Positions 33,453 through 45,027 of a stretch of 64,000 nucleotides of DNA are shown in pieces. Each line of letters starts with the position of its first letter. Position 1 is the first letter of the stretch. The position numbers were made by a program, and so were the translations under genes. The notes under the pieces were generated by a model that was given only the letters and a program-made list of their open reading frames with translations, had not been told where the DNA came from and ran no database searches. Where the stretch lies: contig CM076947.1 of assembly GCA_039566865.1 (NCBI GenBank), positions 17,919,501 to 17,983,500 on the forward strand, written 5' to 3'. The DNA comes from Aurelia coerulea (lineage: Eukaryota; Cnidaria; Scyphozoa; Semaeostomeae; Ulmaridae).

Positions 33453-34124
33453 ATTGAGGGGGCGGCCGCCCCCTTGCCCCCCTGGCTACGCTACTGTGAA
33501 TGTACAGATTTAACAAATGCTATCGTTCGTCAATAAGGTTCTCATTTGGTCAATGAGGTTATTGAACAGATGACACAGCTATCTACGATTTAAAAACTGA
33601 TCAAATCCTTTTTGCAAGGAATGACATTTGAAAACTTCAATCAATGAATCAATTGTAATTTTTGACAAGCTTCTTGTTATTCATGTCTGCGAGATCTGCC
33701 TGAATAAAATGGAGGGGAAAATTGTTGGTTGTTGAAATCAAAGCAAAGACAACTCATATGGGGACAACTCATATATCCTTACCCTTGACTATATATTGAA
33801 TTACTTCGCCTGTTGTCCAAAAATTCCCATTAATATTGGAAAATTGCCTCTACACTCTTTGAAATTCTGAACCATAGCAGAAAGAACCAAACCGATAACG
33901 AACCCTATAATGTATGACATGTAAAACAATGATCACGCTGAACGCTGGACATGAAATTTACCTTCTATCTCATAGAGTCTACAAAATACTTCGTGCTATG
34001 TGAGTCAAAAATGGAAGAAAAGCTTTCAGTTAAATTGCATTCTGCAAAAGCCATTAATTAGAATTGCTCGAATTAGTTTTCAACTCTTAAAGCTTTTGCA
34101 TGTAACCTTAGTAAGCTAAACCTA
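33453..34124 (+). other. Intron sequence, no gene seen
   Basis: A GC-rich palindromic scrap (GGGGGCGGCCGCCCCC, about 33459-33474) and otherwise unassigned AT-rich DNA. Confidence 0.4.
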
Positions 34125-34375
34125 CAATCTCGGACAGAAGTTATGAGACGGCAGAACGATTGGATGCTCTCCCACGCTCAAAGTGCCCCTCCCCCCTGAT
34201 CAATATTGTTTTGAGGCTGGAACGCATCGACTGCTACAAACATGCATTCAGGAACAATTGTTGAATAACATTGATACGGGGGGAGGGAGCTTGTAGATAT
34301 AAAATCAATTTATTATTGAAAATACAATTCCACAGCTAAAAACGATAGAGTCTCGTAACCTTCTGTCCAGGATTG
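34125..34375. mobile_element. TA-flanked MITE, copy 2 (251 bp)
   Basis: Same termini as the element at 18304 (CAATCTCGGACAGAAG and, inverted, CAATCCTGGACAGAAG), flanked by TA at 34123-34124 and 34376-34377. Confidence 0.75.
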
Positions 34376-34663
34376 TAGTTTAAGTATCGTGTTCAAATGC
34401 TATGCGTGGACTGTGAAACACATATGGTAGAGAAGCATAAAGTTGGCGCAAATTGAGAAATCTCCATGGATAAGCAGAACAATGAATGAAAACTAGGACA
34501 AAGAAACAACTATGCACTAGGTCGTGTACGGGCCAATTTAACCCTGCTGATTGCCTTTAGTGTAACAATTATGATGGTAATTTTAATCTTGTTCTATAAA
34601 AGCTTGATCAAAAGGTCTAAAAAAGTGTAACATCATCTTTTGCTGGCTGTACTTTACTTAAAA

Positions 34664-34751
34664 GGTGATGTGGTGCAGTGGTGTAATCCACTGACTTTGC
34701 AGCCAGAACTGCCAGGCGGAGTGGATTCGATACCCGGTAGGACCCCACCAC
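34664..34751 (+). mobile_element. tRNA-derived SINE head, copy 2
   Basis: Box A-like TGGTGCAGTGG at 34671, box B-like GGATTCGATACC at 34723-34734, TTGCAGCCAGAACT between. Same spacing and much the same sequence as the minus-strand copy at 16695. The 5' and 3' ends (GGTG...CACC) can pair, but the whole does not read as a normal tRNA. An hAT-like element starts 38 bp downstream. Confidence 0.6.
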
Positions 34752-34788
34752 TTGAGCCTTGAGCTCTATTTCTGCGCTCCCAGCGCTT

Positions 34789-35834
34789 CAGTGGCGGACT
34801 GGCCCACCGGCCCACCGGCCCGTGGCCGGTGGGCCCCCTTCAAAATCTTGCAAAAAGGGCCCCTTTTTGTTGGAAAAGGGCCCCTTTTGCGAACTTAGGG
34901 ACTTCTTTAGTAAGTCTGCATTTTTGAATAGTGGACATCTCACTTCACATGTGAATCCTACCATGTTAGTGAATTTATTGTTCAAACAAATGAATACAGT
35001 CGAGAGTGAAGATACGGATATAGGATGGCAAAGAAGGGAGCACCGTTGCAGAAAGCGTAAAGGCCCCCTCAACTTCTGTCAAAAGACTGTTTCTCGAGAT
35101 TCCTGCAAAGAAAATAGTTGAGTATAGGTGTAGGTTAAGACTCTGACAAGTCCTAGACAATGACTGGGAGAGTCATCCTAAGCCAAAGTAAAGGCTGCAA
35201 GTTTCAAAAATTGTAACAAAGTAAATTTGCGCGAAAATTTTCCAAGAGTATTTATTGATATAACACTGCTAAAATAATTTTGACAATTGTAAAGTTTCCA
35301 ATTTTGCTCTGGTAAAGATAGGATGGCGATAGGCACTAAGCCAAAGAACAGATGTTTACTCAAGAAATTTCCCTGTTGATGCTATTCATAAAACTACCGT
35401 TACAAATGGTCAACAATTCAATTTTAGCACCGGCAAACATGGGATTTGGAGAAGCATTCTAAGCCAAAGTAGAGGGCGTGTCCTCGTAAATTTTCCTGGA
35501 GACTTTGCTCCCAGACCCCTCATTTTGATACTCCGTCAGTTGATTTTCTCTGGCCAAACTGCTGGACGAAGATCGGGAAAGGGTTGCTCAACAGTTCAAG
35601 ATACGATAACATTATAGATCGTCTGGCCCACAATACTAAAAAATGGCAAATCTACTTTTAGAAAGTAGAGACTGCGTAAAAATTTAATCATGCCATAACA
35701 AGATATACGCATCATTATCAAAGAAAATGAGTTTAGTTTTGCTAGGGTAAGAAATCGAGGACTAAGGGCCTCCCACTAAGGGCCCCCTAAACTCATCCAT
35801 GGCCGGTGATAAAATCGGAGCCAGTCCGCCACTG
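34789..35834. mobile_element. hAT-like non-autonomous element, 1046 bp
   Basis: Inverted ends CAGTGGCGGACTGGC (left) and the same in reverse complement (right). A GGCCGGTG-rich subterminal region is present at both ends. Internally the phrase CTAAGCCAAAG recurs at about 35179, 35337 and 35459. I could not find a matching 8-bp target duplication. No transposase. Confidence 0.65.
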
Positions 35835-35868
35835 TTGACAGACCATATAAAATACACTCCAAGAAACT

Positions 35869-36117
35869 TCACCCCACTCTCTTTCTTGGCCCCTGCCCGC
35901 CTGCATGGTGTTCGTTCGAAGTATCACCAGATATGAGGGGCAGCGGTTTGGCCACTTTTTCCCGCTGATCTGTGATCTCACAGGGAACCAAGATTTTAAG
36001 GGGGGTCAGAGAGAGTTGAGCAATAGTAGGAGGTTTTTTCAAGAGTTTTTGCAGAGATTGTAGCTGCACATTTTCCATTTCAGCAGTTATCAGTTGAAAA
36101 TGGATAATTTGCTCCAA
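35869..36117 (-). CDS. Uncharacterised ORF of 82 residues
   Basis: Reads MEQIIHFQLITAEMENVQLQ, then KKPPTIAQLSLTPLKILVPC and a stop at the left. The composition is protein-like and the frame is free of stops. I do not recognise it; it sits between an hAT-like element and an 17-bp repeat and may be element debris. Confidence 0.25.
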   Translation of the reverse strand: MEQIIHFQLITAEMENVQLQSLQKLLKKPPTIAQLSLTPLKILVPCEITDQREKVAKPLPLISGDTSNEHHAGGQGPRKRVG

Positions 36118-36194
36118 TATGAGTTGATATTTGAACTAATTGTGAATAGAGCCTCTCAGAAGACAAACATTTATTGGTCCATTTGGAATGCTTT

Positions 36195-36252
36195 TAATTT
36201 CCCGATGCTTCTAATTTCCCGATTCTTCTAATTTCCCGATTCTTCTAATTTC
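36195..36252 (+). repeat. 17-bp tandem repeat, 3.4 units
   Basis: Units of TAATTTCCCGATTCTTC, about 75 bp upstream of exon 4. Confidence 0.85.
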
Positions 36253-36327
36253 TTGGTCACTTTTTGTCTTAATATTTTCTGTAATTTAACTGAATTTTGA
36301 ATAATAGTTTGATGTCTTTTTCTTAAG

Positions 36328-36387
36328 CATCAAGAAGGGGCGTGCAAAGATCAGCTGCCTCAAGGAAAACTGTCTTTAAAGGAAAAG
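36328..36387 (+). CDS. CRD gene exon 4: basic 60-bp segment
   Basis: Follows TTTTTCTTAAG and ends GAAAAG|GTAATGG. Exactly 60 bp, phase 1 at both ends. It joins exon 3 through an Ala codon and reads SRRGVQRSAASRKTVFKGK, with seven Lys/Arg in 20 and no acidic residue. It mirrors exon 3 in length, phase, charge and donor, which suggests exon duplication. Confidence 0.6.
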
Positions 36388-36416
36388 GTAATGGATCTTT
36401 TTCTATTTGTAATTAC

Positions 36417-36690
36417 TAAATATCTATTTAAAGTAGGCTAGAAAATGAATTGCTAGATTACAGCTAATTAAGGCCTACTATTTACTATATACATAATTTA
36501 CATAAAACTATTAATATGTATTACAGGACAAAATTAGAGTTAAAATCTATCATTTTGGAAACCAAACTTGCGGGATATATACTTTGCAAAGCCTACAGTT
36601 GCATTTTCCATCATTCCAACATCTAATTCGTTTTTTGAAGAGAGGAAGGTTGTTTGATTGTTTTATTTCTTGCAATAAATGTCCATATTT
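36417..36690 (-). pseudogene. Family-B non-LTR 3' end
   Basis: 3' UTR (phrase AGTAGGCCTTAATTAGCTG on the minus strand) and the last codons of ORF2 with KCNCRLCKVY. 5'-truncated at about 36690, 30 bp downstream of exon 4. Confidence 0.75.
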
Positions 36691-37961
36691 TTATTGTTTG
36701 ACTTGTAAATATAGCTGTGTTACTTTTTGGCTTAGAATCCTTAGAGTTCTTCCAAACACTGGATTGAAAAAGATGTTTTTGTTTTAAAAGTTTACATTCC
36801 TCGTTAAAAATGTCATGCCACGGGCAATAACACCGAATTCATGTTAACAATATTCTTACCCTGTGTGTTGCTTCACTTCCATTGGATTGCGAGAAGAGCT
36901 TGATAATGTTGCTTTTTTCCCTTCTTCTTTTGCTACAACAATGATTGAATGTCGCCAGTATTCAGATAAAGTTCAAACCGATGCAGTGAGCTCCTACTCA
37001 ACGATGCTTCTAATTTCAAACTTGTTTCTCAAAATCTAACTGGCCCTTTCGTCTACAGCTCGATAATTTTCACATACCCTGAAATGGAAGCTGCGAGAAA
37101 CTCAAGAACATCGTATATTCAATTCGCTTTCTCATAATTAAACGTCCATTAACCGAAGATGACATAAATAAAAAGTATTTCTGAATCACAACACAAAATT
37201 CTACTAGGGATTTTAGATGTTTAAATCATTCCAGTCCTAAACTTGACATTTATTTCAAAAATAAGAAGCAGATTATGATCGCATTGCCTAGAAACAACCT
37301 TGTCACTTGGCAGAGCAATGTACCGCAGATATATTGATTTAGTAGGTAGGTCAGAAATTCTTCTTCACAAATTTTGATTCTGCAAAGTGCTTCTTGCTAT
37401 GAAAGCCCGCAATGGAGTGTTGCATTGCAAAAGTCCCTTCTTCGCCATCATTTTATTGCAGTCAACCGTTATGGTTGAGCTGCAGACGAAAGGTTGCTTA
37501 GGGAAAGTTCATCCGCTTCATACCACGTTAGATTCTGAGTGGAGCTTTCCAATGAGAAGAATCGTTGCACGGAAACCCATGTGCAATTGTAGCTAGTGGT
37601 GTAATGGAAACGTCGAAAAGCATCACAAGTGATTTAATCGTGCTTGGTTTTTTTCCATTAATCGTTCAGTCACAAATACAAGATCATGACAATTTGTTGA
37701 GGTTCTGGAGAAGATCATTTTTAATTTTACTCAAACCTTTCCATTCTTGCTTCCTCTTGTACAAATAACTAATGACGAAAAAATAGGACTATGCCATTGA
37801 TGCAGAAATATGCCGGGTGGGCCAGAAAAAGTTCTCACTCTCGAAACATTGTAGCACCACAAGTAGTTCATGGATGTGAATGATTCAAATTCTAGTTAAT
37901 AGCGAAAAGATTGAAGTACTTTTTTGACTTTCCTTGTCTTCTTGTGAGCACTGCAAATATA
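36691..37961 (+). other. Intron sequence, no gene seen
   Basis: About 1.3 kb of AT-rich DNA; short frames only. A pyrimidine tract with CTACAG at 37052-37058 resembles an acceptor, but the following sequence is closed in the required frame. Confidence 0.4.
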
Positions 37962-38556
37962 CAGGGTGGCCCAAAAAAATTGTGCCCCGTTTGCCTGAAG
38001 ATTGTGAAAAAACGGCACAAGATTCTTGCCAAACTTTTACATGATGTTGATCTTCATATATTGAATTAAACTTTCCTACAATTCCCATAAAAATCCGTTG
38101 AAAAATGATAGAGATATGACCTTCAGGAGACCAAATTTGCCCGATGACTGAAGCCAGCGGTCGGCCATTTTGTCTTACTATTTTGCAGCGATAAATAGCT
38201 TCATGGATGGAAAATGCAACAGCAGCCTCCAATATCATACCTCTCATAAAAATTCCGATAATCCTCAGAGAGTTCCACTATTCCTGACTTCACAGAAATT
38301 ATTTCTTACCTCGCGTGAAGCTACTTATCCTCAAAATATTAAGATAAAATGGCCGACCGCTGGTTTCAGTCATCAGGCAAATTTGGTATTCTGCAGGTCA
38401 TAGCTCCATCATTTTTTAAAGGATTTTTACGGGGATGGCAGCAAAATGTATTTGAAGATTTGCAGAGCAATATCATATAAAAAGTTTCAAGAGAATCGTT
38501 TGCCCTTTAGTTGCAATCTTTAGGTAAATGGGACACACATTTTTTAAGACACCCTG
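37962..38556. mobile_element. Foldback MITE, 595 bp, TA-flanked
   Basis: TA on both sides (37960-37961 and 38557-38558). Ends CAGGGTGGCCCAAAAAAATTG and, inverted, CAGGGTGTCTTAAAAAATG. The arms match through most of the element (ACCAAATTTGCCYGATGACTG, CCAGCGGTCGGCCATTTT). Mariner-like by target; non-coding. Confidence 0.85.
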
Positions 38557-39480
38557 TAGGTACATTCAACTTTACAAAAATGTCATGGTTGCAAAATGAC
38601 TGAAAGAGAGCCTAAAAAACTTAATAAAATTTTTGGACTCTCCTAACACAGAACAATACGCACAGGCGTTTCATCTCTCTCAAGAGTTATAAGACATAGA
38701 TTCTCAAACAGATACCAAAGATTTTCGATCCCATGGCAAAGATGTGCAGACAATATCTCTCACCCATGAGAAATTGCATTGTCTCTGTTTTTCTGAGTGA
38801 GGAGTCCTTTATGATTTGATCAAGTATTTTAGGCCTTTTTCAGTCATTTTGCAACCACAAAGTTTTTGCAAACTTGAACTTATCAATTTTTCCAGTGCTC
38901 GTAAGAAAACGAGAAAAATCACAAATACCTTGATCTTTTGGCTGTCAAGCAAATATTGATTCATTCCAATCCATCTGGTACTCTTGATGCTGTGAATTTT
39001 CAAATGTGGGAATTTTTCTGGCTCACCCGGTGGATGTTTGGATGTTTCAACATGCCCTCGCCCCTCCACTGCTGCAGTTCCATGCAAGTTTTTAATCGGT
39101 TTTTGGGCAACTTATAACTAAGCAACGTATAATGAAAATCAATACACCTAATCGGCTGAGCTTATACTCTTGGGAAGTTTTAGTATTATGCTACTTATTG
39201 CACTCATTGCATAACGTTGCATGGCACGAAATATGTTAGAGAAATCATAAGATATTTGATCAGAAGATTGATCACATGACTTCAAATGGGTGTAAAGAAA
39301 CCTTAGCCAATTTAGTTTATTGAAGAATGATTGGTCTTTAAAAGGTTTGTTGCAGTGTAAGAAATCGATATATGCCTTGAGCTAATAAACCTACAAAATT
39401 ATTTATCACATTGGGAACGCACAAAAAGAAAGTTTTCGGAATCTTGTGTGCAGCATTCCAGTTATCTCTAATTTACATCA
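38557..39480 (+). other. Intron sequence, no gene seen
   Basis: Unassigned. The minus strand at 38809-39087 is open for 92 residues but has no recognisable content. Confidence 0.35.
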
Positions 39481-39484
39481 AGTT

Positions 39485-39955
39485 AAGACTTGGGCTCAAC
39501 TCTTTCAAATCTTTGAAAAGGTGGGTGTGAAATTATATCTTGTTTAGCTTTGAATTGAATGTATTGAAAGGAAATAAGGGCACCTGCCATGAAAGCTTTT
39601 CATATTTTGATTATTTTCAGAATAGCGGCATTTTAATTATTTTTCAAATAATTCATGAAAAAAAACTAAAACAATTAAAATCATAGTAAATCCTAATTCA
39701 ATAGAGGAGACATAACACCATCTTGAAGAAAATTGTTGTTTATAAAGGCCTACAATATGGTGGCAAGCAAAATGTCTAGGTCATCTTGTTTAGGATTTAT
39801 GAATTTTTGAAATTTTGACGTTACAGCCATTTTGAAACTAATTAAGATATCATTTTTCATTTTATCATATTTAAACACAAAAGCCCTATCATCTAAAAAG
39901 AACTATTCCTATACAAAATAGACATCTATTTACAAATAATATATTACAAATTTGC
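39485..39955. mobile_element. Relative of the foldback at 45490
   Basis: Shares CAAATCTTTGAAAAGGTGGG, GGCCTACAATATGGT and TTGACGTTAC-like phrases with the nested foldback at 45490-46050, in the same order but with poorer arms. Probably a decayed copy. Confidence 0.4.
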
Positions 39956-40075
39956 TGATCTTCCTAAGGATCGTGCTTTGGGAAGGATGCTAATTGTTTA
40001 GGAATTCCTTCAGTTTCCTTTTGAAAATGCTAATTGTGGAACTTATTCTGATTCTGATCAAAAATTTCCACTGCA
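39956..40075 (-). pseudogene. Family-C non-LTR 3' scrap
   Basis: About 120 bp matching the ORF2 end of the copy at 40560 (phrases ATCGTGCTTTGGGAA and TTTCCTTTTGAAAATGCTAATTG). Confidence 0.6.
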
Positions 40076-40381
40076 GATTTACAAAAAATTAGCCTAAATT
40101 CTTTTCGTGATTCAAATTTAAATCTAATTTTAAAAAATGCAGTATTGTTGTATAACCACCTTTTTAAAGATTTAAGCCCTGTGCTATCCAGTGACCAAGG
40201 AGTAATAAGGTACCTTCCTGGGATATTTACTAGATATTTTGCTAAAACTGTGTTTGTTTTTCGTTCTACTACTTCAACAGATTCAACAATGCATGCAAAT
40301 GCTGCAAAGATCCATTACAAATATTTCAAAATGTATCTACTGAAAAATGTGAATTCTAAAGATTTTCCCGAATTCAAATAA
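40076..40381 (+). CDS. Uncharacterised coding relic
   Basis: About 100 codons open on the + strand, reading DLQKISLNSFRDSNLNLILK, then LLYNHLFKDLSPVLSSDQGV and ending KNVNSKDFPEFK with a stop. The sequence before it (TTTCCACTGCAG) looks like a splice acceptor, but no donor follows. It lies between two retroelement scraps. Not recognised; could be element debris. Confidence 0.25.
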   Translation, partial: DLQKISLNSFRDSNLNLILKNAVLLYNHLFKDLSPVLSSDQGVIRYLPGIFTRYFAKTVFVFRSTTSTDSTMHANAAKIHYKYFKMYLLKNVNSKDFPEFK

Positions 40382-40410
40382 AAAATGTGGAACGAAGGAT
40401 CTCTAGGTTT

Positions 40411-40546
40411 CTTATTGCATGGATTGGCAACGATTTAGACAGCTCAAAGAGAAAGACTAGATCATTCTCGTAATCTATGTGTGGACTGCGTAATGCCCTT
40501 TCGTGAATTATTCTATGATTCTATGAAGTTCTATTATAGAAGGTAA
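40411..40546 (-). pseudogene. Family-B non-LTR scrap
   Basis: About 135 bp similar to 42170-42310 (CTAATCTATGTGTGGACTGC is the decayed counterpart of a conserved connection region). Confidence 0.6.
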
Positions 40547-40559
40547 GGTAGTAAATTCA

Positions 40560-41430
40560 ATTTCAATTTATAATATTTATCCACAAAAACCCTATCAGCT
40601 ATTAACAAAACAACAACAAAACCATAATACTCTAAATCCTATAATACAAAATTTTAAAAACAAATCTACAGAGTGCTGTTCTTCCTAGGGATCGTGCTTT
40701 GGGAATCATTGCTGACTTAGCAAGAAATTTTTCAATTTCTTTTTGAAAGTGTAAATTGTAGGACTACTTCTGATGTTCAATGGAATTTCATTCCAAACTT
40801 TGGCTCCTGAATAATGGAAACTCCTCTCTGAAAATTCAAAATCTTGCCTTGGTTCGTCGATATCTAATGAGTTTCTTAACGTATAGTTAGATAGCTGTGA
40901 CCTTGTTAAGAACCTTCCTTTCAAGCTGTCAGGGCACAAATCATTAGTTATCTTATAAATCATGATAGCCCTGTCATATTTAATCAAGCTTGAAACAGAC
41001 AGCCAAGTGCATCTCCAGCCATCTTTTGGTCTGGAGTTCTCTATAAGCGTGCAAGCTCTGTTCTGCAGACGCTGAAGGTGATCAAGTTTGGTGTCAGACA
41101 AACTGCCCCATATTTCATCACAGTATCGTAAATGACTCTCAAGCAGTGCCCTGTAAACCTGATCCAGCTTTGTCTGCGGGAGGATATTCTTTAGCTTTCG
41201 GATAGAGGAAAGTCCACTTTTTATTTTACTTTTGACTTTCTTATACTGTGCAGTCCACGACAGATTTTCATCCACAGTAACCCCAAGGTATTTTACTTCA
41301 TGGGTCTTTTGATTTCTTCTCCGCCTATATCCAGGTGGACAGGATTTTTGATACGGTTTAACTGCTGCTTATGGCCTATAAGCATGAATTCAGATTTTTT
41401 GGTATTTAAACTCATCGTAGGACGTCTTGT
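40560..41430 (-). pseudogene. Family-C non-LTR RT C-terminal part
   Basis: 190 residues open (DENLSWTAQYKKVKSKIKSG, LESHLRYCDEIWGSLSDTK, YHSGAKVWNEIPLN-like end, LKNFLLSQQ), then a frame change near 41285 into NTKKSEFMLIGHKQQLNRIK. The palm is missing. Breaks off at about 41430 against a GC-rich block. Confidence 0.75.
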
Positions 41431-41687
41431 CCTATACAGGTACGTGAGCGCACCTGCCCTAGACGAGCTCCAGGTTCCCTCTGGCCCGGAGGGATTAGTA
41501 TCTGTCAGGGCCCCCACCGGGGTTATGGGTAGGAGTAGAGCCCCTCAGGCGGTTCTGTTAGTCAACATGACTCCAGTTTTGACAGCTCAACTACATGGCG
41601 ATGCCACATCACCTTTCGCGGAGTTTTGGGTGCAACCCAAAAAACGGCAGAAGGGCGCGGTGAGATGTTCTCCTGAAGCGGCCTGTG

Positions 41688-41691
<4 letters not shown>
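41431..41691 (+). other. GC-rich block of unknown origin
   Basis: About 260 bp much richer in GC than its surroundings, ending in a TTA run of ten units (41692-41720). It could be the body of a short element with a TTA tail on the + strand, or the TTA run could be the tail of the adjacent minus-strand family-B copy. Confidence 0.4.
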
Positions 41692-41719
<28 letters not shown>

Positions 41720-41722
<3 letters not shown>

Positions 41723-43730
41723 ATATCTATTTAAAGTAGGCTAAAAAATGAATAGCTAAATTGCAGCTAATTAAGGCCTACTATTTACAATATACATAAT
41801 TTACAATAAAACTAAAATTGATATATATTACAGGACAAATCAGAGTTAAAATCTATCATGTTAGCAACCCAACTTGCGGGATATATACTTTGCAAAGCCT
41901 ACAGTTGCATGTTCCACCATTCCAGCATCTAATTCGTTTTTTGAGCATAGGAAGGCTGTTTGATTGTTTTAGTTCTTGCGGTAAATGCTGCCACAGTTTA
42001 TTTCCAAGGTAAGTAATGGACTCAACTCCAAAGGACGTAGTTCGTACTTTTGGCAGTTGAGCGTCATTACCATGCCTTAGGCAGTACCTAATATTTCGTT
42101 GCATGAAAATATCCTTCATGAATGGTGGATTCAGACCGCATTTTGTTTTATAAATTTCAGTCATGAGCAACTGTAGGTTTCTTACATGGATTGGCACCGA
42201 TTTAGATTGCTCCAGGAGAAAACCGAAATCATTCTCGTAATCTTTATATGCAATGCGTAATGCCCTTTCTTGAATCTGATTTATTTTATGATTCAAAGCT
42301 CTATCATAGAACATTTTTCATTTCATTTTCATTTCATTTTTCATTATTTTTACACATCCAAACATCCAAACAAGCGGACAGTAGCTGAAATGGGACAAAA
42401 CGAACGCCCTCATTAACTGCTGCAGTTTTTCAGTGTCCATGTACCGTGAAATTCGAGCAAGAGGGTGGAGTTTTTGGCTGGCCTTTTTGCAAACAGTCTT
42501 GACGTGTTGCTTGAAGGAAAGTGATTGATCAAAGGTTATACCGAGAAGATTTTCCTCTGAACTTTCTTTCACATAGGCCTCGCCTATTTTAATTGTTGTT
42601 TCATTACTCCCTTTGCACCAAAAATCATTAAGTGACATTTGTCTTCATTTAGCTTCATGCCATTGTTTGGAAACCATTCAGTTATCTTAAGGGCATCATT
42701 CTCCAAATGCATAATGACATTTTCGATGTTAGGACCACACGCATAAATAGTTGTGTCGTCCGCATAATTACAGATTTCGGTGTCCTCCAGGAACATAAAA
42801 AGGTCATTCAGGTATATGTTAAACAAAAGGGGTCCCAAGACCGAACCTTGCGGTACTCCCAGGACGGTTTCTGTCCATGTGCTGAATGAACCATTGACCT
42901 TTACCCTCTGCTTCCTGTCGGTGAGATAGCTATTGATAAACAGCAAGGCAGATCTACTGAAGCCATATGCATTCAATTTTGCTATTAGTAGTTCATGATT
43001 TAGACAATCAAAAGCCTTCAAAGGTCTGTAAGGACAGCCCCTGCGACGCCTCCGCTGTCCATTGTCTTCTTGCAGGCGTCCACAAAACGTAGAAGTGCAT
43101 GCTGTATACCAAGCCCTCTCGAAACCCACAAAGGAGTGAGGACAGGAAACTTTGGACAAAAGGTAGCATTTGGTCTTGCACCAATCTTTCATAAATTTTT
43201 GATACCGATGGTAAGACTGTAATCGGTCGGTAGTTCTTTTTCGTAAAGGCATCCTCCTTTTTGAAGAGCGAGCTTTTATCTCCAGCTTTCAATTCTTTGG
43301 GAAAAGTACCCTTGGATAAGCCAGAGTTGAACAAATTCTGTATGGCAACAGAGAATATGTCCAAATTTTCCTTTAGAATTTTTGCAGGGATGCAGTCAAC
43401 TGGAGAGGCTTTTCTTGGATTGAGTTGTCCAATCTTAATAGCAGCCTCTTCGGTGGCGACCTTTCTGAAATCAAATTTTTGTCTGAACACTTAATAGTAT
43501 TTTTAATTTTGCAAATACTTGGATGAGCTTCGTATTTCTTAACAGATTTGTCAATTGGATCTAGTATATCACTTGTTGGTAGCAAAAGTGAGTCATTTAC
43601 AGAGATCCCTAAACTATCTGTGATGTTTGCGAAATACTGGTTGAGAATCTCTGCAATTTGAGAGTCCTGATTTACCATTTTTCTGTCTTCGATCAAAGAG
43701 ATGGAAGAATTTACTTGCACTTTATCTGAG
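41720..43730 (-). pseudogene. Family-B non-LTR ORF2, RT to C-terminus
   Basis: The longest family-B copy. Right to left it shows the RT entry (IKIGQLNPRKASPVDCIPAK, NYRPITVLPSVSKIYERLVQ), a damaged motif A (RPLKAFDCLNHE), VLGVPQGSVLGPLLFNIYLN, NYADDTTIYA (YADD intact), thumb, SHFSYCPLVWMF, a 45-bp insertion at 42314-42358, DRALNHKINQIQERALRIAY, and the end THSFGVE-like SFGVESITYLGNKLWQHLPQ and CNCRLCKVY. Frameshifts at about 43490, 43040 and 42600. No endonuclease, so 5'-truncated. Confidence 0.8.
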
Positions 43731-43877
43731 AACAGTGGCTTTACTGGTATGCAACGAGTGACTTCTGCGACTGTCTCAGCCTCGCTGTGCCGTCGAGCAA
43801 CGGAGGTTCTCGCCTAGAGGGCGCTGCATTGCGCTAAGCAGCACCTTCATCTTTAGCGCAGCCTAACATTTCATGAG

Positions 43878-44045
43878 ATGAGCGATACTGAGTCTACAGA
43901 TAATGCTACTGCGTACGAGGTAGCCGATGCGCCACCTTCTATGGTAGTGGTGGAAAGTGAGCGAAGCTCATGCGAAAATGCTACCGCATCCGGGGTAGCC
44001 GATGAACATACTAACAAGTTTGCTACCGCATCCGGGGCAGCCGAT
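43878..44045 (+). pseudogene. RTE-type element, 5' head with coding minisatellite
   Basis: Opens MSDTESTDNATAYEVAD and passes through 45-bp repeats that encode NATASGVADEHTNKF and FATASGAAD. The same repeats reappear at 48093, directly before an RTE-type endonuclease, so this is the left end of that element, cut at about 44046 by an inserted family-C copy. The frame runs straight across the junction into DLNKAFDTVDHKILLEKLS before a stop at 44100. Confidence 0.65.
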
Positions 44046-45027
44046 CTCAATAAGGCATTCGATACCGTTGACCATAAGATTTTGTTAGAAAAACTGAGCT
44101 AATACGGTATTCGAGAACTTTCCGGAGACTGGTTTAAATCATACCTCGAAAACAGAAGGCAGTACTGTGCCGCCAACGGTTATGAGTCAAGGCCTAGGAC
44201 AGTTACATGTGGTATCCCCCAGGGTTCCTGTCTTGGCCCCCTTCTCTTCATAATATACCTAAATGACTTTGAAAAATGTTTAAAAATTTCTAAGGCGGGT
44301 ATGTACGCTGATGATACTCATGTGACCTTAACATCTATGAATATTGAAGAACTAGTTCATAAGGCTCAAGAGGAATTGACCCATATTTCTGAATATATGA
44401 GGTTGAATAAATTAAGTGCCAATCCTCAAAAACAGAGTATATGATAATTGGACACCCTCGTAGAACTAATAAAGTCGAGATACATGAAACATTGAGACTT
44501 AATGGCTCAGATATTAAACGAGTGAAAAAAACCAAATCACTTGGAGTCATTGTAGATGAAGGGCTCAACTGGGAAGAACAATTCAAAACTGTCAAAGGCA
44601 AAGTTCATGGAGGTCTTGCATCTTTAAAAAAGTTGAAAAACATCCTCCCACAATCTCAGTTAAGCAATGTTTATCGTGCTCTTGTAGAAAGTCACATGCG
44701 ATATGCAGATGTTATTTGGGGTAGCCTCTCCAATTCAAAAAAGGAATCCCTTCAACGTTTTAAAGACAGAGCCGTCTCCATGATCGAATCGTCAAGGATT
44801 AAAGACGAATGGTCAAATAATTTCCTTCACGCTGAACAACTTGTTATGTTTGATCGTGCCGTTATGGCCTATAAGATCATGAACAGACTCTGCCCGGAAA
44901 ATCTCTGGAACAAATTCCAACGAAGATCCCAATACTCAAGCTATAACACTCGATTCTGTAGAGATCTTCAGATTCCGAGGTACAATCTGGAGTATGCCAA
45001 AAAAGGATTTTCCTATTCAGCTCTTAA
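44046..45027 (+). pseudogene. Family-C non-LTR RT, left fragment
   Basis: Motif A (LNKAFDTVDHKILLEKL), stop at 44100, then SGDWFKSYLENRRQYCAAN, CGIPQGSCLGPLLFIIYLND, GMYADDTHVT (YADD intact), a one-base slip in an A run near 44430, and the thumb and C-terminal region to GFSYSALK. Interrupted at 45028 by a TTAA element and continued at 47591. Confidence 0.8.

Noticed and set aside
34664..34751. A functional tRNA gene
   Set aside because: Box A and B are present but the stems do not pair as a tRNA by eye, and a similar diverged copy at 16695 points to a SINE.
37059..37125. Possible exon after CCCTTTCGTCTACAG
   Set aside because: Phase 1 and phase 0 both meet early stops; only a phase 2-2 reading is open and no partner exon exists.
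41300..41722. 140-residue frame ending in a Tyr run
   Set aside because: It crosses antisense retroelement, a GC-rich block and a TTA repeat that encodes the Tyr run; no coherent domain.
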